Below are positions 6,429-13,110 of a stretch of DNA of 25,395 bases, piece by piece. Source of the DNA: an uncultured Bdellovibrionales bacterium (GTDB lineage: Bacteria > Bdellovibrionota > FAC87 > UBA2466); the NCBI GenBank assembly GCA_937903155.1, contig CALCZU010000003.1:1-25395 (forward strand), written 5' to 3'. Both the position numbers and the translations under genes were made by a program. The notes below the pieces were generated by a model, which was not told the origin of the DNA, did not search any database, and was given only the letters and a program-made list of their open reading frames with translations. Within the stretch, counting starts at the first letter, position 1. Every line of letters begins with the position of its first letter.

Positions 6429-6508
6429 AACTCGAAAGATGGACAACCTTTTGTTATTATTAATTTAGTTTAAGAAATCAGACGGTTAGCATTTTGGCGG
6501 CTCGACAC

Positions 6509-6553
6509 CTACGAATCTGAGGGTCGTTGGTTCGAATCCATCCGGGTGCGCCA
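6509..6553 (+). pseudogene. 3' fragment of tRNA-Arg
   Basis: These 45 bases equal bases 33-77 of the intact tRNA at 2098-2174, including the T-arm and CCA. The upstream bases do not complete a cloverleaf, so the fragment is not a functional tRNA. Confidence 0.92.
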
Positions 6554-6648
6554 TTTAATTTTAATCTTCATCTTAAAATTAATCTTTGATCAACGATTAA
6601 CCTTAAGATTAAACTCAACCTAACAGCGACGTAGTCGCTCCGATGTCC
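6509..6648 (+). repeat. Right 140-bp direct repeat (attR)
   Basis: This is the exact copy of 2130-2269. It begins at the tRNA-Arg anticodon loop without the tRNA 5' half, so it is the displaced 3' end left by integration. Confidence 0.9.
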
Positions 6649-6690
6649 TCTCCTTTGCACGTGCAGTGAAAACCCCAAACACACTCGCTA

Positions 6691-6717
6691 CCTTTTGGCC
6701 TAAAGCAGATGGGCACC
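6691..6717 (+). repeat. Extragenic palindrome with conserved tail, copy at 6691
   Basis: CCTTTTGGCCTAAAG is followed by the tail CAGATGGGCACC. The same layout (CCTTT..AAAG then YARATGGGY) recurs at 8942 and 11445. A related half-site, CCTTTGCACGTGCA, lies just before at 6652-6665. Confidence 0.55.
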
Positions 6718-6739
6718 TAATTTAGTCCCGGTGAATGTT

Positions 6740-7138
6740 TCAATCCCATTCCTCGCGTTCGATAAGACTCTTCACACGATTTAAAATATCGTCCCGAATA
6801 ATTCTGACCTGCAAAATTGGTTTATCTTTAGGATCTTCAAGAAGCCAGTCTTCACGCAAGACCCCAGGTAGATAAGGACATTTCTCACCACACCCCATAG
6901 TCACAAGCATATAGCAGTCACGCGAAAGCTCTCCAGTCAGGCGTGTAGGGATTGCTTTGGACAAATCCATTCCAATCTCATTCATGATGTCTAAAACTAT
7001 TGGATGAACACTCTTGCCCGGTTCTGTACCAGCGGAAATTGCAATTGCTTTTTCTGCGTCTGCAAATTTATTGAAGAATGCCGCGGCCATTTGTGATCTT
7101 CCGGCATTGTGCACACATGCAAATATAACTTTCTTCAT
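6740..7138 (-). CDS. arsC: Arsenate reductase of the low-molecular-weight phosphatase type
   Basis: This 132-aa protein has the phosphate-binding loop C8-VHNAG-R14-S of low-molecular-weight tyrosine phosphatases and thioredoxin-linked arsenate reductases. It also has C83 and C87 in MGCGEKCPYLPG and a D-P pair (LEDPKD) that supplies the general acid. The two extra cysteines favour arsenate reductase, which reduces As(V) to As(III) through a disulphide cascade, over a pure phosphatase. The ATG at 7138 gives the family start MKKVIFACVHNAGRS; an ATG at 7195 would add 19 unlike residues. No arsR, arsB or acr3 gene lies nearby, so its role is inferred from sequence alone. Confidence 0.82.
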   Translation of the reverse strand: MKKVIFACVHNAGRSQMAAAFFNKFADAEKAIAISAGTEPGKSVHPIVLDIMNEIGMDLSKAIPTRLTGELSRDCYMLVTMGCGEKCPYLPGVLREDWLLEDPKDKPILQVRIIRDDILNRVKSLIEREEWD

Positions 7139-7345
7139 CAGGCTTTCACCCACCTTCCAAAGTCCAAAATAAAACTTCAGCCAATGTAGCTCCAATAGGT
7201 TGAAAGAGACAGAAGCCTAATACATTAGCGCTGCAAAAGAATTCAGATATGAGCTTTATTTTCATGGCCGGAGCATAGCTTAAGATAGGTCAGCCGTGAA
7301 ATTCAGTTTTGGTTATTTTAAAAACAATTTGGTACTTCTGCTACT

Positions 7346-8800
7346 CTACTTCTTTCCTAAATAATTTTTAATCTTCTGGAGAGTTAATCCAAATCCCGTT
7401 GTCCTGGGTTCTGTCGTTAGAGTTTCAATCAGCTTTGAATTTTCTTCCAAGATTTTCAAAAGTTCTTGGGTGGGCGCTCTCCCGTTAGTTTTTACTCCAA
7501 CACTGAGAATTCCCAAACCCGTCACGAATTTTTCAGAGTCGGCTTTTAATTCCTCATTGATAATAAAGGGAACACAGCTTTCGACGGCGTGCTTTGAAGC
7601 CGTGATTGCCACGGATAGGATTTCAGGCGTGAGTTCGAGTTGCTCCAGCTGATCCACGTTGAGTTTCTTTTTCGCGGTATTCAAACCTGATCTTAATCTA
7701 GCGACTACCTTTTGTTGAATAAACGGGCTGGTCGTGGTTTCGAGCAGAGGCAAAAGCAATTCCATTGCGAAATAGCGCGAAGCAAGAGTGTTCTGACCAG
7801 AGACCGCGACCGACAATTTTTTAACGTACGTTCCCTTATAAGAATAAAGTCTTTTTGAAAGTTTATTGAAGCTATTTTCAACCGACTCCAAAACAAACGG
7901 AATGGAACCATTTCTTAACACGTCCTGCTGGATGGACTCAGGAATTTGCAAGGTTTCGTCGCCCCAACAAATCACGTCGCCCTCTTTTTGAACGGCGCAA
8001 GTTTGCCGACCGCTCGAATAAATCCGCAGGATATCTGAAAGAGCAGGAACGGAAGTTTGCCCAGAGCGATTGAATCCCCAGCACGATACTTTCCCTGCCT
8101 CTGAAAGGGCACAAGCATGGAGATACCCAGTAGAAATTTGTTTGATTTTTGGAAGCGTAGGAACCTGAACTAACTCATCCTCCTGCCCCCAACACCGGAC
8201 TTCTCCATCGAGCGAAAGGGCACAAGTGTGACCTGATCCCGAGGAGATCTGTTGAGTCCGATGAAGATCCGGATGATTCGTTTCTTTGTAGATATTTTGT
8301 CCCCAACAAAAAACATCGCCCCGTTCGGTCTCTTTTTCTTCAATCGCGCAAGCGAATCCAGCACCGACGGAAATCTGGCTGATTTTCGGAAAATTTTCAG
8401 TTCTGTGAATTCCGAAGACGTGACTTCCCCAACAAGATACTTTTCCACTTTCCGAAAGGGCACAGCTGGTGTGATCGCCCGCAGAAATCTGCTTAATTTT
8501 TGAAAGCTTCGGAGCGTTCGCCTCACCGTAGATGTTTTCTCCCCAGCAGACGACCTCCCCCTCTTCTCTGAGTGCGCAGGTGTGGGTAGCTCCTGCTGAG
8601 ATTCCTTTAAACTTCACATTCAACAAAGCCGCTGGAATTTCTGTTCCCCAACAGAAGATTTCTCCGTCTTCAGAGAGCGCACAGGCGTGTTCCATGCCGA
8701 AAGTAAGAGCGGAACCTGTTTGTTCGGTATCCTGCAGATTTACCGTACCAAAGCCAAATAGGACTGGAGCAAATAAACTCAGAAACAATACGGTTCGCAT
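7346..8800 (-). CDS. Secreted RCC1-type beta-propeller protein
   Basis: This 484-aa exported protein starts at the ATG at 8800, nine bases after GGGAGG, with the signal peptide MRTVLFLSLFAPVLFGFG. Residues of about 30-290 hold seven repeats of the form G-x-x-x-x-C-A-L-S-x-x-G-x-V-x-C-W-G, enough for a complete seven-bladed RCC1 propeller. Each repeat has a cysteine pair eight to twelve residues apart. The last 190 residues are helical and unrelated to RCC1, with segments such as YFAMELLLPLLETTTSPFIQ resembling HEAT-like helices. In bacteria such propellers act as extracellular or periplasmic binding scaffolds. The fourth repeat has a short insertion (EEKETERGDV). Target unknown. Confidence 0.85.
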   Translation of the reverse strand: MRTVLFLSLFAPVLFGFGTVNLQDTEQTGSALTFGMEHACALSEDGEIFCWGTEIPAALLNVKFKGISAGATHTCALREEGEVVCWGENIYGEANAPKLSKIKQISAGDHTSCALSESGKVSCWGSHVFGIHRTENFPKISQISVGAGFACAIEEKETERGDVFCWGQNIYKETNHPDLHRTQQISSGSGHTCALSLDGEVRCWGQEDELVQVPTLPKIKQISTGYLHACALSEAGKVSCWGFNRSGQTSVPALSDILRIYSSGRQTCAVQKEGDVICWGDETLQIPESIQQDVLRNGSIPFVLESVENSFNKLSKRLYSYKGTYVKKLSVAVSGQNTLASRYFAMELLLPLLETTTSPFIQQKVVARLRSGLNTAKKKLNVDQLEQLELTPEILSVAITASKHAVESCVPFIINEELKADSEKFVTGLGILSVGVKTNGRAPTQELLKILEENSKLIETLTTEPRTTGFGLTLQKIKNYLGKK

Positions 8801-8941
8801 GGACACTTTCCTCCCTGGAATCTGCATTGGTATTGTTCATTCAAAACTGAGTCAATTTAAGAAGAACACTTCCTTGTCGAACCGTTTACATCTGGTCACA
8901 GTAGAAAAAAGACACCAAATTTCCCGTGGCTAGTACCCAGT

Positions 8942-8970
8942 CCTTTGCACGTGCAAAGCAAATGGGTCAG
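8942..8970 (+). repeat. Extragenic palindrome with conserved tail, copy at 8942
   Basis: CTTTGCACGTGCAAAG (8943-8958) is a perfect 16-bp palindrome followed by CAAATGGGTCAG. It lies just downstream of the stop of the Rieske gene (minus strand), and the tail overlaps that stop codon. Confidence 0.6.
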
Positions 8971-10097
8971 CTTCTCAAGGTATTTAAAGAGTTTTGAAAG
9001 TGTTGAATAGGAGATTCAAATGTCGCCAGAGTAAAAAAGCGATTGGCGGTAGAAGCCAAACCTCTCTGGATTGACTCAGAAATTTCGAAATCTTCTTTTA
9101 ACGCTTTCTTAAAGAGGTCGATATTTTTCTGCCAGTATCTTTCACTTTTCTCTGGGCCAGGAAGAATTCGGAAATCGGCAAAAACGCGAGTTTTATCGAT
9201 TCCAAGTGGTTGGAAACTTAATACAGTTGTGTGATCTGGAAGGACAAAAATAAAAGAGCCCGGAAAAATAAAATAGACCAAATTGACGTGTTTTCGAAAT
9301 TCCCACTTTTCTGGAGAAAGTTTTGAAAACTGCTCAAGAATAGACGACATGGGAAGAGAAATTTTCGCATTCTCTCCGTACTTGTCGAAAACAAAACGGT
9401 TGTTTACATAATAAGGAGCAACGGATCCGGGATGGGTCGAATTGAAATGGTACGCTTCTAAAAAAGCATTTACTCCTAACTTCCAGTTAAAGTTGACGAG
9501 CGTTTGTGACTGAAAGTGCGAGACGGAAGAAGCGAGCTCGTAATTTTTCCATTCCTCCGCGAAGAGATCAAGCGCGCCAAACGAAGATGGAACTTCTTCG
9601 GAGCAAAACCAAATATACCCGGCGGATTCTCGAAACGGCATCGGCTTCAAATTGTGTTCTGACTCCTTAAAGTTTGGAAAACCGACGCTCTTTTCGGGAA
9701 CTCCTATTAACTTTCCTGAAAGATCATACGTCCAGGCGTGATAAGGACAAGAAATCGCTTTTTGATTCCCTTTGGTTTCACATTCTAAAAGAGCTGCCCC
9801 TCGATGCTTACAGACATTTCTAAAAATATTTACCTTTTTATCTTTGTCCCTCGTCAAAATATATGACTGACCTAAGACTTCGCGACAAAGAAAGTCTCCA
9901 GGCTTAGCGATTTCATCGGACGCGGCAATCGGGAGAAGGTACTTCTTAAAAAGAGTTTTTAACTCACGTTCAAAAATGGATATGTCTGTAAACTCTTCGA
10001 TAGGAACCTTGAGAGAAGAAGTGCAGAGGTCTTCAACGCGTCCCGAATCAATCGCGGACTTCATCCTTTTCAAAATGAGCAGTTCTTGAGGATTCAT
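8967..10097 (-). CDS. Rieske non-haem iron oxygenase, alpha-subunit type
   Basis: This 376-aa protein carries a Rieske [2Fe-2S] site (C96-x-H98 ... C117-x-x-H120, CKHRG and CPYHAW) and a mononuclear iron site with N210, E214, H217 and H222 (NAFLEAYHFNSTH). That is the layout of ring-hydroxylating dioxygenase large subunits and related choline/carnitine-type oxygenases. Electrons come from a separate reductase; no reductase or beta subunit is adjacent. The expected C-terminal Asp ligand cannot be assigned by eye. The ATG at 10097 has only a weak ribosome-binding site, but the N-terminus fits the family. Substrate unknown. Confidence 0.88.
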   Translation of the reverse strand: MNPQELLILKRMKSAIDSGRVEDLCTSSLKVPIEEFTDISIFERELKTLFKKYLLPIAASDEIAKPGDFLCREVLGQSYILTRDKDKKVNIFRNVCKHRGAALLECETKGNQKAISCPYHAWTYDLSGKLIGVPEKSVGFPNFKESEHNLKPMPFRESAGYIWFCSEEVPSSFGALDLFAEEWKNYELASSVSHFQSQTLVNFNWKLGVNAFLEAYHFNSTHPGSVAPYYVNNRFVFDKYGENAKISLPMSSILEQFSKLSPEKWEFRKHVNLVYFIFPGSFIFVLPDHTTVLSFQPLGIDKTRVFADFRILPGPEKSERYWQKNIDLFKKALKEDFEISESIQRGLASTANRFFTLATFESPIQHFQNSLNTLRS

Positions 10098-10131
10098 AAG
10101 TAATGGGACACAAACTTACTACTGATTCAAC

Positions 10132-10767
10132 TTAGTAGTACTCGATGACCGCCCTTTTAATCACGCCAGGCTTATCTGCCGTGGCTCCACCAATCTGCAG
10201 ACAAAGATACGTTTGGTTATCGTAAGGATTGAGCGGGCTCGCATGCCCCACTTCGGCTGTACCACCACCAAACAATGCGACGGAACGATGCTGGTCAAAA
10301 ACAGTGTGGAGCCATCCCTCTGCCGGGATTTCGCAGTTCACATTGTATTCGGAGAGACCGTTTGTGGGATCACCTTCGTAAAAACGGCATTGTTCGGATT
10401 TAGCAGAAGTTCCCATCGCCACAAACCCTGTTAAGACTCGATTGAAATCGGGATTTTTTAGCGCTTTCTCATCAATCAAAGAAACTCCGATGCGATTGTT
10501 ACTAGCGTCCGACTTTGCGTATTCGAGACTCACTGTCACTCTTCGAGGTTTATCTCTCTCCAGAGGAATACAAAGACTCCCAGTTTCGCTTCCCGAGCCT
10601 GTAAGGCGGTTGTTTTGTAGATAAGATCCGCAATTCGATTTTCCCACCACATGGCAAGCGGCCTCAGCAAAAGGTCCCTTTCCATCGAAGCGCTCGTCGA
10701 TCTTGTAAGCAAAAGTTTGAAGTGAAAAAAGAGCCGAGATTAATATTGCTGTCAGACGAAATCTCAT
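10132..10767 (-). CDS. Exported protein of unknown function
   Basis: This 211-aa protein has a signal peptide (MRFRLTAILISALFSLQTFA) and a GGGGG site before the ATG. The mature part is rich in Gly, Ser and Asn with short beta-like stretches (RRVTVSLEYAKSD, NRIGVSLID, TYLCLQIGGA) and six cysteines that could form periplasmic disulphides. The composition suggests a compact beta-sandwich, possibly a binding domain. It lies 34 bp upstream of the Rieske gene on the same strand and may share its transcript. I recognise no family. Confidence 0.75.
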   Translation of the reverse strand: MRFRLTAILISALFSLQTFAYKIDERFDGKGPFAEAACHVVGKSNCGSYLQNNRLTGSGSETGSLCIPLERDKPRRVTVSLEYAKSDASNNRIGVSLIDEKALKNPDFNRVLTGFVAMGTSAKSEQCRFYEGDPTNGLSEYNVNCEIPAEGWLHTVFDQHRSVALFGGGTAEVGHASPLNPYDNQTYLCLQIGGATADKPGVIKRAVIEYY

Positions 10768-10837
10768 CCAATACCCCCAGTTGAAAAGAAAAGTTCAAAC
10801 AAGTTTTTTGGAGTATCGAACAATTGTCAAACAACCT

Positions 10838-10851
10838 CGCGTCGTGACGCG
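10838..10851 (-). terminator. Possible terminator of the Cys-repeat gene
   Basis: The stem CGCGTC/GACGCG with a 2-base loop lies 20 bp past the stop on the minus strand, followed by AGGTTGTTTG. The T-tract is poor, so confidence is limited. Confidence 0.35.
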
Positions 10852-10870
10852 CACGCCTCAGACCGGTAAT

Positions 10871-11371
10871 TTACTGGCAGACCGCGTAGCCGTTGTTCTG
10901 CAAAACACATCCGCCGAATTCTTTATTGGAACAAACAGCATAGCCATTTGCTTGCACAATGCACGAAGCTCCTAACGCCGGAGCGCAGACTCCATATCCG
11001 TTGCTTTGAATCACACACTTGCCTCTGCCACAGACGGCATAACCATTTGCTTGAACGATGCAATGACCGTGAGCAGATGAAGCACACACGGCATACCCGT
11101 TATTCTGCACAACACATTTCCCAGCGCCGCAAACGCCATACCCATTTTGTTGAAGTGCGCAGCCCCCATATTCCGTCTGAGCGCAGACGGCATATCCGTT
11201 ATCCTGAACAATACACTCTGCTCCAATCGCCGGAGCGCATTTGCCATAACCATTGCTTTGGAGAACGCAATGGCCTTCGCCACAAACAGCGTATCCATTT
11301 GACTGAACAATACAGTCTGCAAAACCGAAAGATGTGAAAGTTAAAAGAAGAGAAAGAAAAAGTTTTTTCAT
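10871..11371 (-). CDS. Secreted nine-repeat Cys-rich protein (C-x-x-Q-x-N-G-Y-x-x-C)
   Basis: This 166-aa protein has a signal peptide (MKKLFLSLLLTFTSFGFA) and a mature part made almost wholly of nine 11-residue units such as CIVQSNGYAVC. Each unit starts and ends with Cys and keeps Q4, N6, G7 and Y8. Spacers are 4 residues (GEGH, GAGK, GRGK) or 7 residues (APAIGAE, AQTEYGG, ASSAHGH, APALGAS, SNKEFGG), in the order 4-7-7-4-7-4-7-7, which points to duplication of larger blocks. With 18 cysteines it should be heavily disulphide-bonded outside the cytoplasm, or bind metal. The ATG at 11371 is preferred for its GGAGGGGG site. The gene is divergent from the PaiB-like gene. No named family recognised. 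Confidence 0.85.
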   Translation of the reverse strand: MKKLFLSLLLTFTSFGFADCIVQSNGYAVCGEGHCVLQSNGYGKCAPAIGAECIVQDNGYAVCAQTEYGGCALQQNGYGVCGAGKCVVQNNGYAVCASSAHGHCIVQANGYAVCGRGKCVIQSNGYGVCAPALGASCIVQANGYAVCSNKEFGGCVLQNNGYAVCQ

Positions 11372-11444
11372 AGAACCCCCTCCCAAGGAAGTACAAGAGC
11401 GCCAAAATGAAGGCAAGAAATTTCACTGAACAACGCACCCGCTC

Positions 11445-11473
11445 CCTTTTCAGCTGAAAAGTAGATGGGCACC
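11445..11473 (+). repeat. Extragenic palindrome with conserved tail, copy at 11445
   Basis: CTTTTCAGCTGAAAAG (11446-11461) is a perfect 16-bp palindrome followed by TAGATGGGCACC. It sits in the divergent region between the Cys-repeat gene and the PaiB-like gene, so it may also serve as an operator. Confidence 0.6.
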
Positions 11474-11513
11474 GGGTAATCTTCACGATAAGGAAAGGGT
11501 TGGGGGAAAGAAA

Positions 11514-12137
11514 ATGTATAAGCCTAGTTATTTTAATGAAGAGAGTCCTGAAAAACTTCACAACCTGATTCGAGAAAATTCATTTGCGACTCTGATCTCC
11601 GTGGTGAAAGGCGAGCCCGTGATCAGTCATCTGCCTTTTTTCTTAAAAGGTGAAGATAAAAAGACATTTCTTTTATCGCATATGGCAAAGGCCAACCCGC
11701 ACTGGGAAATTTTCGAAAAAAATCCGAAGGTGACCGTTATTTTTCAAGGTCCCCACGCCTATATTTCCCCAGCCTGGTACCCGCCCTCTCCCGTAAATGT
11801 ACCCACCTGGAACTACGCCGTCGTTCACGCTCAAGGAGTCGTCCGAGTTTTAAGAGAGCCCAGCCAAGTATGGGAAACGATGGGGAGTTTGATTTCGAAA
11901 AACGAAAGTCTCTACGGTAAAAACTGGACCGTCGACAAAGCGGGAGTTCAATCCAAAATGACAAACATTGTGGCTTTTGAAATTGAAGTGACCAAACTCG
12001 ATGGAAAATTTAAGTTAAGCCAACAGCACCCTCAACAAACGCGAGAGCAAGTAGCAAAAGAACTTTTAAAAAGCCCAAACGACCATGCTCGCGCAACCGG
12101 AAAACTCATGTTGAATGGGCCAAAGGACATGGTATAG
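11514..12137 (+). CDS. PaiB-like FMN-binding protein
   Basis: This 207-aa cytoplasmic protein matches the FMN_bind_2 (PaiB) family along its length: MYKPSYF at the start, SFATLISVVKGEPVISHLPF, MAKANPHWE, VIFQGPHAYISPAWY, VPTWNYAVVHAQG and KLSQQHPQQ. PaiB in Bacillus was described as a negative regulator of sporulation and degradative-enzyme genes. Most relatives are uncharacterised flavin-binding split-barrel proteins and may be enzymes rather than regulators. GGGGAAAG precedes the ATG. A 16-bp palindrome lies 52 bp upstream. The metalloprotease gene follows after 24 bp on the same strand, so the two may be co-transcribed. Confidence 0.88.
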   Translation: MYKPSYFNEESPEKLHNLIRENSFATLISVVKGEPVISHLPFFLKGEDKKTFLLSHMAKANPHWEIFEKNPKVTVIFQGPHAYISPAWYPPSPVNVPTWNYAVVHAQGVVRVLREPSQVWETMGSLISKNESLYGKNWTVDKAGVQSKMTNIVAFEIEVTKLDGKFKLSQQHPQQTREQVAKELLKSPNDHARATGKLMLNGPKDMV

Positions 12138-12161
12138 CTCACGTACTTTCAAGAAGTACTT

Positions 12162-12992
12162 ATGCGTTTATTACCTGTCATCTTTCTTCTGCTAGCGGAA
12201 TTGGCGTTCGCCAAGACGTGCAGACAATTCTATGCGGACATTGGTATCAACCTGCCAGAAAATCACGCCTTTACCATTCCCCGAATCCCTATTGAAACGA
12301 TCACGTATGAACCCACGCAACTTCCAGACAACTATTACTACCCTGGATTTAGAACTCCACCGAAGGGAAAAAGGCAGTACTTTCGCTACCACTTCAAAAA
12401 TGGGCCAGAACACGGAATCATCGTGGGATTGCCGATGGATTTCCCTAAAGAGCATCTGGCGAGCTCTCTCGAAAATATCCGGGAGAATTTTTCACTCCTG
12501 CCTAACCGCTACTTACCTTTTTTAAGGTTTATCGACATTTCTGTGAGCCCACTCACCGATGGACGCGCTCTCGCGTATGCGTCGCAAGGAGCGATCAGAG
12601 CGACTATCCCCACAATAAAAGATGCAAAAAAAGTGGCGTCGTCGCCTGCTATTTTGGTCAATGAAAATCGTGAGGTGACCGAAGCCGATGTCGTAAACTC
12701 GTCCTGGTTATTTCACGAGTTGGGCCATTTTATCGATTTTTTTCACTCGGGGACCGGTCGGTGTAAAAAGGAATGGGAAGAAATGAAACGTCTCGATGGA
12801 AACAGCGTCTCTGCTTACGGTGACACGAACATTGGCGAAGACTTCGCTGAAGCTGTAAAAATTTATCTCTTAACCGACGGAGGAAGCATTCATCCTGAAT
12901 TGGGGAGAACAAAACATCCCAACCGCTTCCGATTTCTAGACAGTTTAGCGAACCGCGATATCACCTGGGAGCCATTCTGGTGGACGCCTTAG
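12162..12992 (+). CDS. Secreted zinc metalloprotease-like protein
   Basis: This 276-aa protein has a signal peptide (MRLLPVIFLLLAELAFA) and a zincin active site, HELGH at 185-189. About 35 residues later comes SAYGDTNIGEDFAEA, where an acidic residue near 226-230 can be the third zinc ligand and Y219 a transition-state stabiliser. This arrangement resembles the anthrax-lethal-factor-like (ATLF) peptidases. The first 160 residues have no recognised domain and could hold the substrate-binding lobe. It is probably secreted to the periplasm or outside, consistent with a degradative lifestyle. The stop lies 118 bp before the next gene. Confidence 0.78.
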   Translation: MRLLPVIFLLLAELAFAKTCRQFYADIGINLPENHAFTIPRIPIETITYEPTQLPDNYYYPGFRTPPKGKRQYFRYHFKNGPEHGIIVGLPMDFPKEHLASSLENIRENFSLLPNRYLPFLRFIDISVSPLTDGRALAYASQGAIRATIPTIKDAKKVASSPAILVNENREVTEADVVNSSWLFHELGHFIDFFHSGTGRCKKEWEEMKRLDGNSVSAYGDTNIGEDFAEAVKIYLLTDGGSIHPELGRTKHPNRFRFLDSLANRDITWEPFWWTP

Positions 12993-13063
12993 CTTCTCCT
13001 ACATAAAATATTGAAACTTACTTCAGTCTCTTGTATCTCCTTACAACTAGCCACAGCCCAAGA

Positions 13064-13093
13064 AACCGATGGCGGTCAAGATGACCGTAGGTT
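13064..13093 (+). promoter_or_regulatory. Hairpin in the leader of the DHS-like gene
   Basis: CGGTCA-AGA-TGACCG (13073-13087) forms a tight stem, extended after an internal bulge by AACC (13064) and GGTT (13090). It ends 18 bp before the start codon. It has no T-tract, so it may be a regulatory leader structure or an operator. Confidence 0.4.
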
Positions 13094-13110
13094 CCTAATC
13101 GAGGTTAACC

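Larger units (their letters stand above)
2130..6508. mobile_element. 4.38-kb genomic island in tRNA-Arg without a visible integrase
   Basis: The region lies between two perfect 140-bp direct repeats that start in the tRNA-Arg anticodon loop, the arrangement left by site-specific integration. Its contents look more AT-rich than the flanks and are mobile-element-like: a pseudogene, two ribbon-helix-helix-like small proteins, a possible terminase-small-subunit-like protein, a DUF3800 protein, small exported proteins and a terminated small RNA candidate. Left-hand genes read on the plus strand and right-hand genes on the minus strand, converging near 4026-4220. No integrase, transposase, relaxase or replication gene is visible, so it is either a relic or a satellite that relied on a recombinase supplied in trans. 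Confidence 0.8.

Noticed and set aside
6509..6553. A second functional tRNA-Arg
   Set aside because: The 5' acceptor and D-arm are missing; only bases 33-77 are present.
8170..8526. A 118-aa minus-strand frame inside the RCC1 gene
   Set aside because: It is a shifted reading of the RCC1 repeats with no ribosome-binding site or family features.
10871..11371. CRISPR-like array suggested by regular DNA repetition
   Set aside because: The repetition is in codons of one reading frame and encodes conserved cysteine units; spacers are not unique DNA.
11199..11561. A 120-aa minus-strand frame upstream of the Cys-repeat protein
   Set aside because: It runs through the divergent promoter region and overlaps both the signal peptide and the PaiB-like start in other frames.
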